From NCBI RefSeq assembly GCF_023278085.1, contig NZ_CP066265.1, positions 2,386,501-2,450,500 of the forward strand: 64,000 bases of DNA. The letters are read 5' to 3'. The notes below the pieces were generated by a model that saw only the letters and a program-made list of their open reading frames with translations, was not told the origin of the DNA and ran no database searches. Position 1 is the stretch's first letter; every line of letters begins with the position of its first letter. The DNA is from Pseudomonas syringae (GTDB lineage: Bacteria > Pseudomonadota > Gammaproteobacteria > Pseudomonadales > Pseudomonadaceae). Of this stretch, positions 54,210 to 63,022 are shown piece after piece. The position numbers and the translations under genes are program-made.

Positions 54210-55690
54210 AGATCTTCATCCACCAGGAGTGGCTTTTTGTCGCCCATATAATTGGGAATTCCGCCCAATACGCCCTGGAAGGCATCCAGTGGCTCGCCGA
54301 TGGTCAAGCCATTCGAGCTGATACGGTATTCGCGAATGGTCGACTCGTGCGTGCCGGTACGCTTTTTGATAACCGATACAGCCCGACGCACCTGACCCAG
54401 TGCCTCGAAATAGCGCAGCAGGATCACGCTGTCGGCGAGATAGGTGATATCGACCGGAGAGCGCATGTCACCCACCAGCCCGTGCTGCGCGACAGTGATG
54501 AATGTCGAGGCGCCTTGCCGATTGAGGTAGAGCAGCAGTTCATGCATGTGCAAAATCAGCGCGCTTTCTTCCGGCATCGCGGCCTGATAGCCATTGATAC
54601 TGTCGATGATCACGGTTTTTATCTGCTTGCGGTCCACCGCGCTTCGTACCCGATGCGCGAACTCACCGGGAGACAGTTCAGCCGCGTCGATTTGCTCGAT
54701 CAGCAGATTACCGGTGTCCTTCAGTGCGCGAAGGTCAATCCCGAGCTTGAGCATGCGCTCGAACAGCAGGCCCATCTCTTCATCGAAGATGAACAGACCG
54801 ACTCGCTCGCCGCGTGCAACAGCCTGCACTGCAAATACCAGCGATATCAGTGACTTGCCCGTACCGGCCGGGCCAAGAATCAAAGTGCTGGAACCACTCT
54901 CGATTCCACCGCCCAACAGTTTGTCGAGCCCTTCGATCCCGCTGCTCATCTGCGTGCGTGGGAAGTCCGAGCGGTATTCAGCGGCCACCAGGCGCGGGAA
55001 TACCTGTATGCCGCCATGAGCAATGGTGAAATCGTGGTAGCCGCCCCGGTACTTCTGACCGCGGTATTTGACGATCTTGACGCGCCTGCGCTCGGCACCG
55101 TAGATCGGCGTCAGCGATTCGAGGCGGATCACGCCGTGGGCGACACTGTGTACGGTTTTGTCGAGCGCTTCGGTGGTCAGGTCATCCAGCAACAGTACTG
55201 TCGCGTTGTAGCGACTGAAGTAATGCTTGATGGCCAGAATCTGGCGACGATAGCGCAAGGAGCTCTGCGCCAGCAGGCGAATTTCCGAAAGGCTGTCGAT
55301 GACTACTCGCGCGGGTTTCACGCGCTCGACCACCTCGAAGATGTGGCGCGTGGCCTCACCGAGTTCCAGGTCAGACGAGTAGAGCAGGCTCTGATGGTGA
55401 TCGGAGTCCAGCAGGTTCTCGGGCGGGGTCAATTCGAAAATATTGATCTCGTCAGCCAGTTCCCAGCCGTGCGACGCCGCGCCTTCGCGAAGCTCGTGTT
55501 CGGTCTCGGACAGGGTGATGTACAACGACACTTCACCCGCGTCCGCTCCCGCTTGTAAAAACTGAAGTGCTACGGTTGTCTTGCCGGTTCCGGGTTCGCC
55601 TTCAAGAAGGAAAACATGATTGCGTGAAAGACCCCCTGACAGGATGTCGTCCAGACCTTCAATCCCGGTTGCCGCTTTTGACGTATTCAA
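54206..55690 (-). CDS. KaiC-like double-domain RecA-type ATPase
   Basis: ATPase of 494 residues with two KaiC domains. Walker A motifs are at 31-39 (GEPGTGKTT) and 273-280 (GPAGTGKS), with a catalytic acidic pair in IFDEEM near 302-306. In the second domain, the pair that corresponds to the phosphorylated Ser431-Thr432 of cyanobacterial KaiC reads Thr416-Tyr417, in VDITYLADS, so phosphorylation is possible but not canonical. The start is TTG with AGAGGG six bases before it. It overlaps the downstream hybrid kinase by four bases, so the two very likely work together, as in KaiC-SasA-like output. No kaiA or kaiB is present. Confidence 0.92.
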   Translation of the reverse strand: MNTSKAATGIEGLDDILSGGLSRNHVFLLEGEPGTGKTTVALQFLQAGADAGEVSLYITLSETEHELREGAASHGWELADEINIFELTPPENLLDSDHHQSLLYSSDLELGEATRHIFEVVERVKPARVVIDSLSEIRLLAQSSLRYRRQILAIKHYFSRYNATVLLLDDLTTEALDKTVHSVAHGVIRLESLTPIYGAERRRVKIVKYRGQKYRGGYHDFTIAHGGIQVFPRLVAAEYRSDFPRTQMSSGIEGLDKLLGGGIESGSSTLILGPAGTGKSLISLVFAVQAVARGERVGLFIFDEEMGLLFERMLKLGIDLRALKDTGNLLIEQIDAAELSPGEFAHRVRSAVDRKQIKTVIIDSINGYQAAMPEESALILHMHELLLYLNRQGASTFITVAQHGLVGDMRSPVDITYLADSVILLRYFEALGQVRRAVSVIKKRTGTHESTIREYRISSNGLTIGEPLDAFQGVLGGIPNYMGDKKPLLVDEDL

Positions 55691-55909
55691 GTATCGCCCT
55701 CTGATAACCCATGTAGGTTTTAATACCGCTTAACTCTGGACCACCCCACATGCGGGCGGTTCACACTATTTGTGGCTGGATTTGCGATTATAGCCATTCA
55801 AATGAGTGGTTCAGGGTCCGGGAAAAGTCAGTTCAGTCCGCTTACGATAGTTACAGCGGTGTTGTTATAGTTTCTCTTCCGGGCTTTGAACCTGTTTAAG
55901 GATGACGCG

Positions 55910-56722
55910 ATGCTCAATTACCAGGCCTTCAAGGTCGAACTGACCGACAGCATTGCTCATGTGCAGATCAACAGGCCTGACAAGGTCAATGCCATGAACG
56001 CGGCATTCTGGACCGAAATCATTGAGATATTCGACTGGATAGAACGCAACGATGCCATTCGCGTCGTGGTGCTGAGCGGCGCGGGCAAGCACTTTTCGTC
56101 AGGCATCGACCTGGCACTGCTGGCCTCGGTCGCTAACCAGATGGGCGACGACGCGGGCCGTAATGCGCGCCTGCTCAGACGCAAGATCCTCGACATGCAG
56201 GCCTCGTTTACTGCCGTCGACCAGTGTCGCAAGCCGGTACTGGCTGCCATTCAGGGCTATTGTCTGGGCGGCGCAATCGATCTGATCTCGGCCTGTGACA
56301 TGCGCTACGCCGCTGCCGACGCGCAATTCGCGATTCGTGAAATCGATATGGGCATGGCCGCCGACGTCGGCACCTTGCAGCGTCTGCCGCGGATTATCGG
56401 CGATGGAATGTTGCGCGAGCTGGCCTACACCGGACGTACTGTCGGCGCTGAAGAGGCGCAACGAATCGGACTGGTCAATCGCACCTTCGATGATCATGCA
56501 TGTCTGTTGGACGGTGTATTTGCGCTGGCGCGGGAAATCGCAGGCAAGTCACCGATCGCCATCGAAGGCACCAAGCAGATGATCGGCTATATGCGCGATC
56601 ACCGGGTCGAAGACGGGCTCGAACACGTTGCCATCTGGAACGCCGCCATGTTGCAATCGCCCGATCTCAAATTGGCGATGGTTGCGCAAATGAGCAAGCA
56701 GAAGCCGGTATTCGATAACTGA
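55910..56722 (+). CDS. Enoyl-CoA hydratase/isomerase (crotonase family)
   Basis: Crotonase-fold enzyme of 270 residues. The oxyanion-hole segments HFSSGIDLALL and GYCLGGAIDLISACDMRYA are present, and the acidic residues REIDMGMAADVGTLQRLP match the dienoyl-CoA isomerase branch (Asp and Glu acting as acid/base) rather than the hydratase. Its probable role is delta3,5-delta2,4-dienoyl-CoA isomerisation in the breakdown of unsaturated fatty acids. I chose ATG 55910 (AAGGA upstream). The NudC gene follows 39 bases downstream. Confidence 0.9.
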   Translation: MLNYQAFKVELTDSIAHVQINRPDKVNAMNAAFWTEIIEIFDWIERNDAIRVVVLSGAGKHFSSGIDLALLASVANQMGDDAGRNARLLRRKILDMQASFTAVDQCRKPVLAAIQGYCLGGAIDLISACDMRYAAADAQFAIREIDMGMAADVGTLQRLPRIIGDGMLRELAYTGRTVGAEEAQRIGLVNRTFDDHACLLDGVFALAREIAGKSPIAIEGTKQMIGYMRDHRVEDGLEHVAIWNAAMLQSPDLKLAMVAQMSKQKPVFDN

Positions 56723-56761
56723 AGCAGCACAATGCTTGTGCGCAGACAAAGGAGTTTTTCC

Positions 56762-57598
56762 ATGACGCGCCCGGTGCGTTGGACAACAGCAGTTCTGGAT
56801 GTCGAGACCAAAGAGGGTCTGGCCGTGGTCCACAGCGATCAGGGCTTCCTGCTGGATAACAATGGCGTGATGTTTCCCAGAGCCTGGCTGAACGGGCTGG
56901 ACCTGCCGGTACAGAGCGAGCACGGCATCGGGTATCTGGACGGCGAACCTGTGTATCTGCTGGTGCTGGAAGCGTGCGTCGCGGTCGAGGGCTGCGCCTG
57001 GCAGGGCTTGCGCCAGTTCATGATGGAAGGCGACTTCGCCGTGTTCCAGATGCTGGGGTACGCTGCTCAGGTCAGCACATGGGCCAGGGAACATCGTTTC
57101 TGTGGCGCGTGTGGCCGGCCGACAGTACAAATCCCCGGTGAGCGGGCCATGTACTGCGAGCACGACAAACTGCGCCTGTACCCGCGTATTTCTCCAAGCA
57201 TGATCGTGCTGGTGACCCGGGGCGATGAAATCCTGCTGGCCCGTTCGCCGCGCTTTGTGACGGGCATGTACAGCGCGCTGGCCGGCTTCGTCGAGCCGGG
57301 TGAGTCAGCGGAAGACTGCGTACACCGTGAAGTGATGGAAGAGGTGCAGGTCAGGATCAGGAACCTGAAGTACCTGGGGAGTCAGTGCTGGCCGTTTCCG
57401 CACTCGATGATGCTGGGCTTTCATGCCGAATACGACAGCGGCGATATCGTGCCGCAGGCAGAAGAGATCGAGGACGCACGCTGGTTTCACATCAATGATC
57501 TGCCAGCATTGCCGGCCAATCGCTCAATCGCCCGCTATCTTATTGAAGCCTATCTGGCACAGCGCTCAGGCGCCGCCGAACCAGTGCTGCCAGGCTAG
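56762..57598 (+). CDS. nudC: NADH pyrophosphatase NudC
   Basis: Nudix hydrolase of 278 residues that cleaves NADH and NAD-capped RNA. A zinc ribbon ([10 protein letters not shown] ... AMYCEHDKL) has only three of the usual four Cys; the fourth is Asp. The Nudix box [20 protein letters not shown] is present, with Gln where the last Gly usually is. The NudC tag SQPWPFPxS reads [10 protein letters not shown] chose ATG 56762 ([10 protein letters not shown]). It overlaps the convergent TSUP gene by 33 bases. Confidence 0.9.
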   Translation: MTRPVRWTTAVLDVETKEGLAVVHSDQGFLLDNNGVMFPRAWLNGLDLPVQSEHGIGYLDGEPVYLLVLEACVAVEGCAWQGLRQFMMEGDFAVFQMLGYAAQVSTWAREHRFCGACGRPTVQIPGERAMYCEHDKLRLYPRISPSMIVLVTRGDEILLARSPRFVTGMYSALAGFVEPGESAEDCVHREVMEEVQVRIRNLKYLGSQCWPFPHSMMLGFHAEYDSGDIVPQAEEIEDARWFHINDLPALPANRSIARYLIEAYLAQRSGAAEPVLPG

Positions 57599-58345
57599 AC
57601 GCACCGTCAGCCCCAGCACCACGGTAATGAACACCGGGCGGATGAATCTGGCGCCGCCCTTGATGGCCGTTCCGGCGCCGAAGTAGGCGCCGAGCATCAC
57701 CGCCAGGCCCATGCTGAGGCCGATGATGTAATCCACCTGGCCGGAAAACATGAACACCGACAGCGCGACCGCATTGCTGACGAAGTTCATGCTGCGCGCC
57801 ACGCCGCTGGCCTTGACCAGATCCACCGGGTAGAGCAGCAGCGTGCTGACCGTCCAGAAAGCGCCGGTGCCCGGTCCGGCGACGCCGTCATAGAAACCCA
57901 GCCCCAGGCCCTGCGGTAACTGCCATTTCTTTTTGATCGGCGCGTCGCTGTCCAGTGGTGCCTTGGGCGTACCGCCAAACAGCAGGTACAGCCCGCAGCC
58001 GAATACAATCACCGGCAGCATCTGGTTCAGCCATTCGGCAGGCAGATAATGGGCGATTACAGCGCCCAATGCTGCGCCGACGGCGGTGCCGATCACGGCA
58101 TGCACCCACTGGCGCGGATGAAACAGCTTGCGCCGGTAGAACGTGAAGCTGGCCGTGGCCGAGCCGAAGGTTGAACTGAGCTTGTTGGTTCCCAGCACCA
58201 GATGCGGTGGCAGCCCGGCCGTCATGAGTGCCGGCGTCGTGAGCAACCCGCCGCCGCCTGCAATGGCGTCGATGAAGCCCGCTAAAAATGCCACAACGGC
58301 GAGGATGGCGAGGGTGGTCAGGTCGACGCTGAGTTCAAAAGGCAT
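57566..58345 (-). CDS. TSUP family (TauE/SafE) membrane permease
   Basis: Inner-membrane protein of 259 residues with about eight spans, family UPF0721/TSUP. The first span has the family signature [21 protein letters not shown], and the second repeat has [19 protein letters not shown]. Members export sulfite, sulfoacetate or related anions, or act without known substrate. It overlaps nudC at the 3' end and stands alone in its direction. Confidence 0.9.
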   Translation of the reverse strand: MPFELSVDLTTLAILAVVAFLAGFIDAIAGGGGLLTTPALMTAGLPPHLVLGTNKLSSTFGSATASFTFYRRKLFHPRQWVHAVIGTAVGAALGAVIAHYLPAEWLNQMLPVIVFGCGLYLLFGGTPKAPLDSDAPIKKKWQLPQGLGLGFYDGVAGPGTGAFWTVSTLLLYPVDLVKASGVARSMNFVSNAVALSVFMFSGQVDYIIGLSMGLAVMLGAYFGAGTAIKGGARFIRPVFITVVLGLTVRLAWQHWFGGA

Positions 58346-58437
58346 GACGAGAGGGGCTTATAAAGAGAGAGCGGCAAGGGGCGAAGAGGCTGCCCGAACG
58401 TCACGCATTCTACCCCCTCGCCAGCCCTCGCAGGAAG

Positions 58438-59589
58438 TCAGATATCTTCCAGCGCGACCCAGCGTTGCTCGGCCGCCGCAAGGCGTATGGCCGTCGCCAG
58501 GCGCTCGATCTGCCAGGCCTCTTCGAAGTCGGGACCGCGGCTGCTGTGCCCGCATACCGCCTGAATCAGCGCCTGTACTTCAAGTGCTTTGAGCTCGTTG
58601 TAGCCCAGTTGATGGCCGGGGGCAGGGCAGAAGGCGGCGTAACCGGGCTGGGCCGGGCCTGCCAGCAGACGCTGAAAACCATCGCGACCCGATGCGCCTG
58701 CCCGATACACGCGCAGTTCGTTCAAGCGCTCCTGATCGAATGCCAGCGTGCCCAGGGTGCCGCTGATTTCAAAGCTCAAGTGGTTCTTGTAACCGTGCTT
58801 GAGCCAGCTGCTGCTGAAGGTCCCGCGCGCGCCGTTGCTGAAACGCAGCAGTGCATGGGTCTGGTCGTCGACTGCAATAGGGCGCATTTCGTGGCTGCCC
58901 GGACTGGCAGGACGCTGCAGGTGTACGGTGCTGCAATCGGCGCAGACTGCTTCGACATCGCCCACCAGATAACGCGCCATGCCCAGCAAGTGGCTGCCCA
59001 GATCAGCCAGTGCGCCGCCTGCGTGCGCGGCATCGCAGCGCCATGACCAGGGAGAGGCCGGGTTGGCCATGAAGTCTTCGCTGAACTCACCCTGAAAACT
59101 GACGATATCGCCCAGTTCGCCTGCCTCGATCATGTCTTTGGCCAGACCAATCATCGGGTTGTGCTGATAGTTGTAACCGACTTTGGTCACCACTCCGGCC
59201 GTTTTGGCACTGCAGCGCATCTCATCGGCCTCAGCCAGACTCACCGCCAGCGGCTTTTCACAGTAAACCGCCTTGCCCGCAGCGATGGCGGCCATGGCCA
59301 TGGGGAAATGCAAATGGTTGGGCGTGGTGATTGCGACGATCTGCACGCGGGGATCGTGGATCAGTTGCTGCCAGTCAGCATGACTGCGATCGAAGCCCCA
59401 TGTCTGCGCGCAGTGTTCGGCTCGCGCGCTGTCGGCATCGGCCAGGGCAGCGAGACGAATGCGGGCTGGCAGTTCAAGGGCCGCGTTGGCATTGCCGAAC
59501 GCCAGCGCATGGGCTCGGCCCATGAAGCCGGTGCCGATGAGGCCGATGCCCAGTTCCGGTAAAGCAACAGCAGAATGGTTTTCCCGCAT
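58438..59589 (-). CDS. Gfo/Idh/MocA family oxidoreductase
   Basis: NAD(P)-dependent sugar or polyol dehydrogenase of 383 residues. The nucleotide-binding motif is IGLIGTGFMGRAHALAF, the cofactor-proximal YCEKPLAVSLAEADEM carries the conserved Glu-Lys-Pro, and the second domain has WRCDAAHAGGALADLGSHL, with its catalytic His. Such enzymes act on inositols, rhizopines or other sugars. No such transporter lies beside it, so substrate is unassigned. An AT-rich region with an inverted repeat precedes it. Confidence 0.9.
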   Translation of the reverse strand: MRENHSAVALPELGIGLIGTGFMGRAHALAFGNANAALELPARIRLAALADADSARAEHCAQTWGFDRSHADWQQLIHDPRVQIVAITTPNHLHFPMAMAAIAAGKAVYCEKPLAVSLAEADEMRCSAKTAGVVTKVGYNYQHNPMIGLAKDMIEAGELGDIVSFQGEFSEDFMANPASPWSWRCDAAHAGGALADLGSHLLGMARYLVGDVEAVCADCSTVHLQRPASPGSHEMRPIAVDDQTHALLRFSNGARGTFSSSWLKHGYKNHLSFEISGTLGTLAFDQERLNELRVYRAGASGRDGFQRLLAGPAQPGYAAFCPAPGHQLGYNELKALEVQALIQAVCGHSSRGPDFEEAWQIERLATAIRLAAAEQRWVALEDI

Positions 59590-59629
59590 GACAGTCTCCA
59601 GAAAGGATTTTTGTTATGCGGAAAATATA

Positions 59630-59652
59630 TTCCATTTTAATTATTAATGGAA
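59630..59652. promoter_or_regulatory. Candidate operator inverted repeat upstream of the Gfo/Idh gene
   Basis: TTCCATT and AATGGAA flank a nine-base AT-rich spacer, in a 93-base, unusually AT-rich stretch just upstream of the oxidoreductase start. No regulator lies nearby, and function is inferred. Confidence 0.4.
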
Positions 59653-59682
59653 AATTAATTCATTATCTTGAGGAGGTATTGA

Positions 59683-60450
59683 TCAGGACAGAAATCCGCC
59701 ATCGACGTTCAATGCCACGCCTGTGGTGTAGCTGGACGCCTCACTCGCGAGATACAGCACCGCCCCGGCCATTTCACTGGGGGCCGCGACGCGTTTCAGG
59801 GGGATCTGCGAAAGAGCGAGATTGAGGATCGCGTCGTTCTTGACCAGCGCCGAGGCGAATCGGGTGTCGGTCAGGCCAGGCAACAAGGCGTTGCAGCGAA
59901 TACCGAATTCCGCACACTCCTTGGCAAACACTTTGGTCATATTGACCACCGCCGCTTTGGTCATCGAGTAGACACCCTGATAGGCACCCGGCGACACCGC
60001 ATTGATAGACGCGACGTTGATAATGCTGCCGCCGCCGTTTTCGCGCATCAGCTTGCCCGCTTCGACAGACATGAAAAAATAGCCACGGATGTTCACGTCC
60101 ACGGTCTTCTGGAAGGCACTGAGGTCAGTGTCCAGCACGTTGCAGAATTGCGGGTTGGTGGCGGCGTTGTTGACCAGAATGTCCAGTCGGCCGAACTGCT
60201 GGCGAACCTGCGCAAACACGCTGGTTATCTGCTCCATTTCGCCGATGTGGCAGGCCATTGCTGTGGCCTGGCCGCCTTCGGCAGTGATTGCGTCAGCGAC
60301 CGCCTGGCAGCCGTCGAGCTTGCGGCTTGAAACAATAACGTGCGCGCCTTGTTGGGCAAGCAGCCTGGCAATGGCCTCGCCGATGCCACGGCTGGCACCC
60401 GAAACGAAGGCGATTTTGCCGTCAAGGTCGAAAAGCTGGGTTCTGGACAT
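59683..60450 (-). CDS. SDR family oxidoreductase
   Basis: Classical short-chain dehydrogenase of 255 residues. The motif VSGASRGIGEAIARLL binds the cofactor, VNNAATNP stabilises the fold, and the catalytic Ser, Tyr and Lys lie in INVASINAVSPGAYQGVYSMTKAA. I chose ATG 60450 (MSRTQLFDLDG). It follows the phosphotransferase-like gene by 23 bases, so the two are one operon. In pseudomonads this pair often works in CoA-ester metabolism, together with an acyl-CoA dehydrogenase not present here. Confidence 0.9.
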   Translation of the reverse strand: MSRTQLFDLDGKIAFVSGASRGIGEAIARLLAQQGAHVIVSSRKLDGCQAVADAITAEGGQATAMACHIGEMEQITSVFAQVRQQFGRLDILVNNAATNPQFCNVLDTDLSAFQKTVDVNIRGYFFMSVEAGKLMRENGGGSIINVASINAVSPGAYQGVYSMTKAAVVNMTKVFAKECAEFGIRCNALLPGLTDTRFASALVKNDAILNLALSQIPLKRVAAPSEMAGAVLYLASEASSYTTGVALNVDGGFLS

Positions 60451-60473
60451 GTCAGTTCCTGGTCTTGGCGCCA

Positions 60474-61541
60474 TCAAAGGCTGGATTTGGCAATCACCGC
60501 CAGGCTCATTTGCTCAAGCAGCCTGTTCATCTGAATGAACTGGGCAAAGCGTTTGTCCTGAGTCTGGCCGTGAAAGAAACGGTAATAGATCTGTTGCACG
60601 ATACCGGCCAGACGAAACAGGCCGTAGGTGTAGTAAAAGTCGAAGTTGTCGATGCGAATGCCCGCGCGTTCGGCGTAGTAATCGACGAACGCCTGCCGGG
60701 TCAGCATGCCGGGCGCATTGCTGGGCTGACGGCGCATCAACTGCACAGGCGCAGGATCGTCCGCCTGAATCCAGTAGGCGAGGGTATTGCCAAGATCCAT
60801 CAGTGGATCACCCAGGGTGGTCAGTTCCCAGTCCAGTACGCCGATGATGCGCATCGGGTTCTCCGGGTCGAGGATCACGTTGTCGAAGCGATAGTCGTTG
60901 TGCACGATGCTTGTGGTGGGCGAGTCGGCAGGCATTTTCGCTGCCAGCCAGGCCTTGACCTGCTCCCAGGCCGGAGCGTCCGGGGTCATGGCCTTTTCGT
61001 AGCGTTCGCACCAGCCGCCAATCTGTCGCTGCACGTAGCCCTGCGGTTTCCCCAGATCACCCAGCCCGCACGCCTGATAGTCGACCTGGTGCAGGTCTAC
61101 CAGTTTGTCGATGAAGCTTTTGCACAAGTCCTCGGTCTGCTGCGCGCTCAGGCCCAGTTGCGGCGGCAGGTCGGAGCGCAGAATGACACCCTTGACGCGC
61201 TGCATGACGTAGAACTCCGAGCCGATTACCGACGGGTCGGTGCAGTGCAGATACGCCTGCGGGCAGTAAGGGAAGGCGTCCTTGAGCTGGTTGAGGATTC
61301 GATACTCGCGGCCCATGTCGTGCGCTGACCTGGCCTTGTGCCCGAAGGGCGGACGGCGCAGCACCAGCTCTCTTTCAGGGTACTGGATCAGGTAGGTCAG
61401 GTTCGACGCGCCGCCAGGAAACTGGCTGATGGTCGGGGTACCGACGAGCGCCGGGATGTGCGCTTTCAAATAAGGATCAATGAGGGCAACGTCCAGCTCT
61501 TCGCCAGGACGAATCTCGGTGGACTGATCGGTCAGTGCCAT
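60474..61541 (-). CDS. Aminoglycoside-phosphotransferase-like kinase (acyl-CoA dehydrogenase-associated type)
   Basis: Protein-kinase-like fold of 355 residues. The loop GGASNLTYLIQYPERELVLRRPP is the nucleotide site, the catalytic aspartate is in HNDYRFDNVIL, and the metal-binding DWELTTLGDPLMDLG follows. It matches the group fused to, or encoded beside, acyl-CoA dehydrogenases (ACAD10/11-like), thought to phosphorylate 4-hydroxyacyl-CoA. Cotranscription with the SDR supports a role in hydroxy-fatty acid breakdown; this is inference. Confidence 0.88.
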   Translation of the reverse strand: MALTDQSTEIRPGEELDVALIDPYLKAHIPALVGTPTISQFPGGASNLTYLIQYPERELVLRRPPFGHKARSAHDMGREYRILNQLKDAFPYCPQAYLHCTDPSVIGSEFYVMQRVKGVILRSDLPPQLGLSAQQTEDLCKSFIDKLVDLHQVDYQACGLGDLGKPQGYVQRQIGGWCERYEKAMTPDAPAWEQVKAWLAAKMPADSPTTSIVHNDYRFDNVILDPENPMRIIGVLDWELTTLGDPLMDLGNTLAYWIQADDPAPVQLMRRQPSNAPGMLTRQAFVDYYAERAGIRIDNFDFYYTYGLFRLAGIVQQIYYRFFHGQTQDKRFAQFIQMNRLLEQMSLAVIAKSSL

Positions 61542-61683
61542 GTCTATCCCTTGCGCTTATTATGGTCCGATAGAATCATTGACTAATCTAATGACTCCCC
61601 CGCCTGTCAGCAACTGCGTAACAGCCTTATAGGTCAGCGTGTTGCCGGGCAATCAGTGGCCTTGATCCCTGTTCAGCCAGGCC

Positions 61684-61711
61684 AAAAAAAACCGAAGCGG
61701 TCAGCTTCGGT
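61684..61711 (-). terminator. Terminator of the SCP2-histidine phosphatase operon
   Basis: ACCGAAGC and GCTTCGGT form an eight-base stem, and the leftward strand continues into a run of T (AAAAAAA on the given strand at 61684-61690). It lies 22 bases beyond the SCP2 gene stop. Confidence 0.85.
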
Positions 61712-61733
61712 TCTGGTGCAACGTACCGGGCGG

Positions 61734-62051
61734 TTATACCGGAAACAGCTCGCTGAGCTTCATGGCCAGCATCATGTCGCCTTCGGCGCGCAATTTGCCA
61801 CCCATGAACGCCTGCATGCCGTCGGTCTCGCCGCTGACGATGCCCTTCAGGGTTGCGCTGTCCATGACCAGTGTCACGTTGGCGTCAGGGTTTTCACCTT
61901 CCTGCAGTTCGCAGGTGCTGTCCTTGACGATCAGCGCATAGTGTTTGTCTTCGTCGGTGATGTTGAAGCCGAAGACCAGGTCCAGACCGGCAGCAGCCGC
62001 TGGGTTGAACTTGGCTTGCATGGTCTTCACGGCGGCGTCTACTGAGGTCAT
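61734..62051 (-). CDS. SCP2 sterol-binding domain protein
   Basis: Small lipid-binding protein of 105 residues forming the SCP2 fold. The segments LDLVFGFNITDEDKHYALIV and the C-terminal GKLRAEGDMMLAMKLSELF are typical and line a hydrophobic cavity. It probably carries acyl-CoA or sterol-like lipids for CoA-ester enzymes nearby. It follows the histidine phosphatase by 54 bases. Confidence 0.88.
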   Translation of the reverse strand: MTSVDAAVKTMQAKFNPAAAAGLDLVFGFNITDEDKHYALIVKDSTCELQEGENPDANVTLVMDSATLKGIVSGETDGMQAFMGGKLRAEGDMMLAMKLSELFPV

Positions 62052-62105
62052 GTCTTGATCCTTTTAGGGTAAGTTCCGCGTCCGCAGGGGCGCGATGTAC
62101 GGAGA

Positions 62106-62816
62106 TTAGCGGTAAGTAATGAGTTCTGGAGTCTTCAGCAATTGCAGGTGCGTATAGCTGTTGAAGTAAGCCAGGCTGACCTGGTTGCCTTTGAATTTGA
62201 GTTGATGCAGCGACGTGTTGACGATATGCCAGTGAAGCTCGAACGCCTGCTGGACGGGCATGCCGGTAATCAGATGCAGCAGCGCGGTGATAGTGCCGCC
62301 GGAAGTGAACACGGCGATGCGCTCATGATTGCCTGCGGTCTCCAGAATTCTGTGCAGACCTGCCTGCACGCCAGCCAGGAAAGCTGCCCAGCTTTGCAGC
62401 TCGGGGCTATCGTACTGGCCGCTTAGCCAGCGGCGGGTGATCAGGGTGAACAAGCGCTGAAACCCGGCGCTATCTTCTGCTGCGTTGCGCAGGATGTTCA
62501 GGGCCTCGGGTTCTTCGGCCAGCATGGCCGGGATCAGCGCACGAATTACGCCTTCGGCATCGAATTCGTCGAAGGCACTGTCCGTCTCGATGACCGGTAT
62601 ATCGTGTCCGGCCTCGGCGTACTGCGCCAGTGCGTGCCGGGCAGTGTCCTGCTGACGAAGCAGCTTACCCGACAGGCAGCGGTCGAACGTCAGACCCAGA
62701 TCGACAAGGTGTGTACCCAGCACCTGCGCCTGGCGAATGCCCACCGGAGACAGGACGTCGTAATCGTCTGCACCAAATGAGGCCTGGCCATGTCGTATCA
62801 GGTAGATGCTGCCCAC
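62106..62816 (-). CDS. Histidine phosphatase family protein
   Basis: Phosphoglycerate-mutase-like phosphatase of 236 residues. The catalytic motif is LIRHGQASFG with the phosphorylated His, Arg and His elsewhere are in FTSGGTITALLH (where the usual second His position is Gly), so activity may be limited. The start appears to be GTG at 62816 (MGSIYLIRHG). Its neighbours (SCP2, CoA-linked kinase, SDR) suggest a role in CoA-ester metabolism, but substrate is unknown. Confidence 0.85.
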   Translation of the reverse strand: MGSIYLIRHGQASFGADDYDVLSPVGIRQAQVLGTHLVDLGLTFDRCLSGKLLRQQDTARHALAQYAEAGHDIPVIETDSAFDEFDAEGVIRALIPAMLAEEPEALNILRNAAEDSAGFQRLFTLITRRWLSGQYDSPELQSWAAFLAGVQAGLHRILETAGNHERIAVFTSGGTITALLHLITGMPVQQAFELHWHIVNTSLHQLKFKGNQVSLAYFNSYTHLQLLKTPELITYR

Positions 62817-63022
62817 GTCCGTCGTCGTCTCGGTACGTTGAAGGTCTGGCGAGGTTAGGAGGGATACCGGGGAGCTGTCAATGAAAAAACATACGCTCGT
62901 TTGAAATCATCGTTTTAATGGTTTGTTACGGGTCGGCTGCTGGTGAACCGTACAGGGCGCCGGTATGCTGCATTCATCGCTGCTCTTGATGGGTAAGGGC
63001 ATAACGCAAGTGAGGAACAATC

